DNA from: Pyrenopolyporus hunteri
Lineage: Eukaryota; Ascomycota; Sordariomycetes; Xylariales; Hypoxylaceae
Assembly (NCBI GenBank): GCA_902806595.1
Contig: CADCXC010000010.1
Location: 1,488,001-1,552,000, forward strand
Length of the DNA stretch: 64,000 nucleotides
Reading direction: 5' to 3'
Positions 63,201-64,000 of the stretch are shown in pieces. The position numbers and the translations under genes are program-made. A model generated the notes under the pieces. It was not told the origin of the DNA. It saw only the letters and a list, made by a program, of their open reading frames with translations, and searched no databases. The first letter of the stretch is position 1; each line of letters starts with the position of its first letter.

Positions 63201-64000
63201 GAATAATATTTAACGTTTAAATATATAATTATTCGATTTTACTTTAAAAACATATAAAATAACTAATTTATAGTCGTAATATTTTTACGCGAAGTTATAT
63301 TAATATAAGATTTATAAACGTATATATTAATAAATATAAATATATTAAACGTTAAATAAATAAATATTATTATATCGAAAAAAATAATTATTATATAAAA
63401 TTATCGCGTCGTTATATTAATATTAATAACTTCGAATAATAAATAATATATTAAATTTTAAATTATAACTATAAAAAAAAATATTATTTCGTTATAAATA
63501 TATTAATACGTAAAAATTAATTACGTAATATATTTCGATTAAAATTTAATATTCGAATCGAAAAATAATTAAATTTTATATTTTATATTATTAATAATAA
63601 ATATTATAAACGAAATTATTATACGAAATAATATAAATCGAAATATAAAATTATTTAAAAATATATTAATAAAATATTTTATATCGATAAAATAAAAATT
63701 ACGAAAACATTAAATTATTAATAATCGAATAATTAAATTAATTATTCGAAAATTTTTTATAAATTTTAAATTTATATATATTTTAAAAACATCGATAAAA
63801 TTTATATTAACTTATATAAAAAATTCGAAAAAATATTTAACGGGTATAATAATTTATAAGGATTTAATATTTCCCGACGTTTTTTAAAAATTAACGGATA
63901 TTATATTAAATTTCGAAGATATTTTTTAAAATAAAAAATACATAAATATTTCGTATAAAAAATTACTTAAATTTAATTTTAAATTAATTTAAAAATATTA
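60300..64000. repeat. Extremely AT-rich, RIP-like block
   Basis: The sequence is roughly 90 percent A+T to the window edge, with TpA in excess, CpA/TpG nearly absent, and no ORF above 60 codons. This is the expected product of repeat-induced point mutation of transposon copies in Pezizomycotina. Remaining C and G sit mostly in CpG pairs. The original element cannot be identified. The block continues past the window and may be a heterochromatic island or part of a centromere. Confidence 0.88.

Noticed and set aside
60300..64000. Mitochondrial DNA insertion considered for the AT-rich block
   Set aside because: No mitochondrial coding frames or tRNAs are visible, and the loss of CpA/TpG with retained CpG fits RIP-like mutation better.

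Overview
The window looks like nuclear DNA of a filamentous ascomycete (Pezizomycotina, most likely Sordariomycetes; Xylariales is only a guess). The evidence is: short introns with GTAAGT/GTATGT-type donors, CTAAC-like branch sites and YAG acceptors; a single dispersed 5S rRNA gene; a block of extreme AT richness with the look of repeat-induced point mutation (RIP); and housekeeping genes of clear fungal type (kexin, SNX4/Atg24, a GH47 EDEM, a GT90 membrane enzyme, a Zn2Cys6 regulator). Exon joins below were worked out by hand from splice consensus and reading-frame phase.

Layout. 311-1475 (-): mitochondrial-type short-chain dehydrogenase, three exons. 1476-6802: no gene seen. 6803-9468 (+): GT90 (CAP10-like) glycosyltransferase whose first exon carries the start codon. 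10225-11190 (+): unrecognised protein, with an upstream ORF that ends in a TAATG overlap. 11796-13297 (+): sorting nexin SNX4. 14408-16976 (-): kexin KEX2. 19579-24898 (+): very large PhoD-like phosphatase, divergent from KEX2. 26477-26594 (+): 5S rRNA, facing a damaged tRNA-like sequence at 26701-26791 (-). 30458-32875 (+): Zn2Cys6 transcription factor. 32876-46292: 13.4 kb without a recognisable gene. 46293-48040 (+): AT-hook/Myb-like nuclear protein. 48041-56256: 8.2 kb without a recognisable gene. 56257-59568 (+): GH47 EDEM-type mannosidase with a C-terminal PA domain. 60061-60140 (-): two tRNA-derived fragments. 60142-60283 (-): candidate solo LTR. About 60300 to the window end: AT-rich RIP-like block.

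The genes do not form an evident biosynthetic cluster. Four products act in or on the secretory/endosomal system (GT90, SNX4, KEX2, EDEM), which may be chance. Only nine protein genes fill 60 kb, so the locus is gene-poor for a fungus. The long gaps are of ordinary base composition rather than AT-rich, and they are peppered with a palindromic tetranucleotide motif (CCTAGGTA/TAGGTACCTA) that I did not see inside exons.

I found no convincing new defence or mobile system. The least ordinary features are the AT block, in which surviving cytosines sit mostly in CpG, and the tRNA-fragment/LTR junction next to it.
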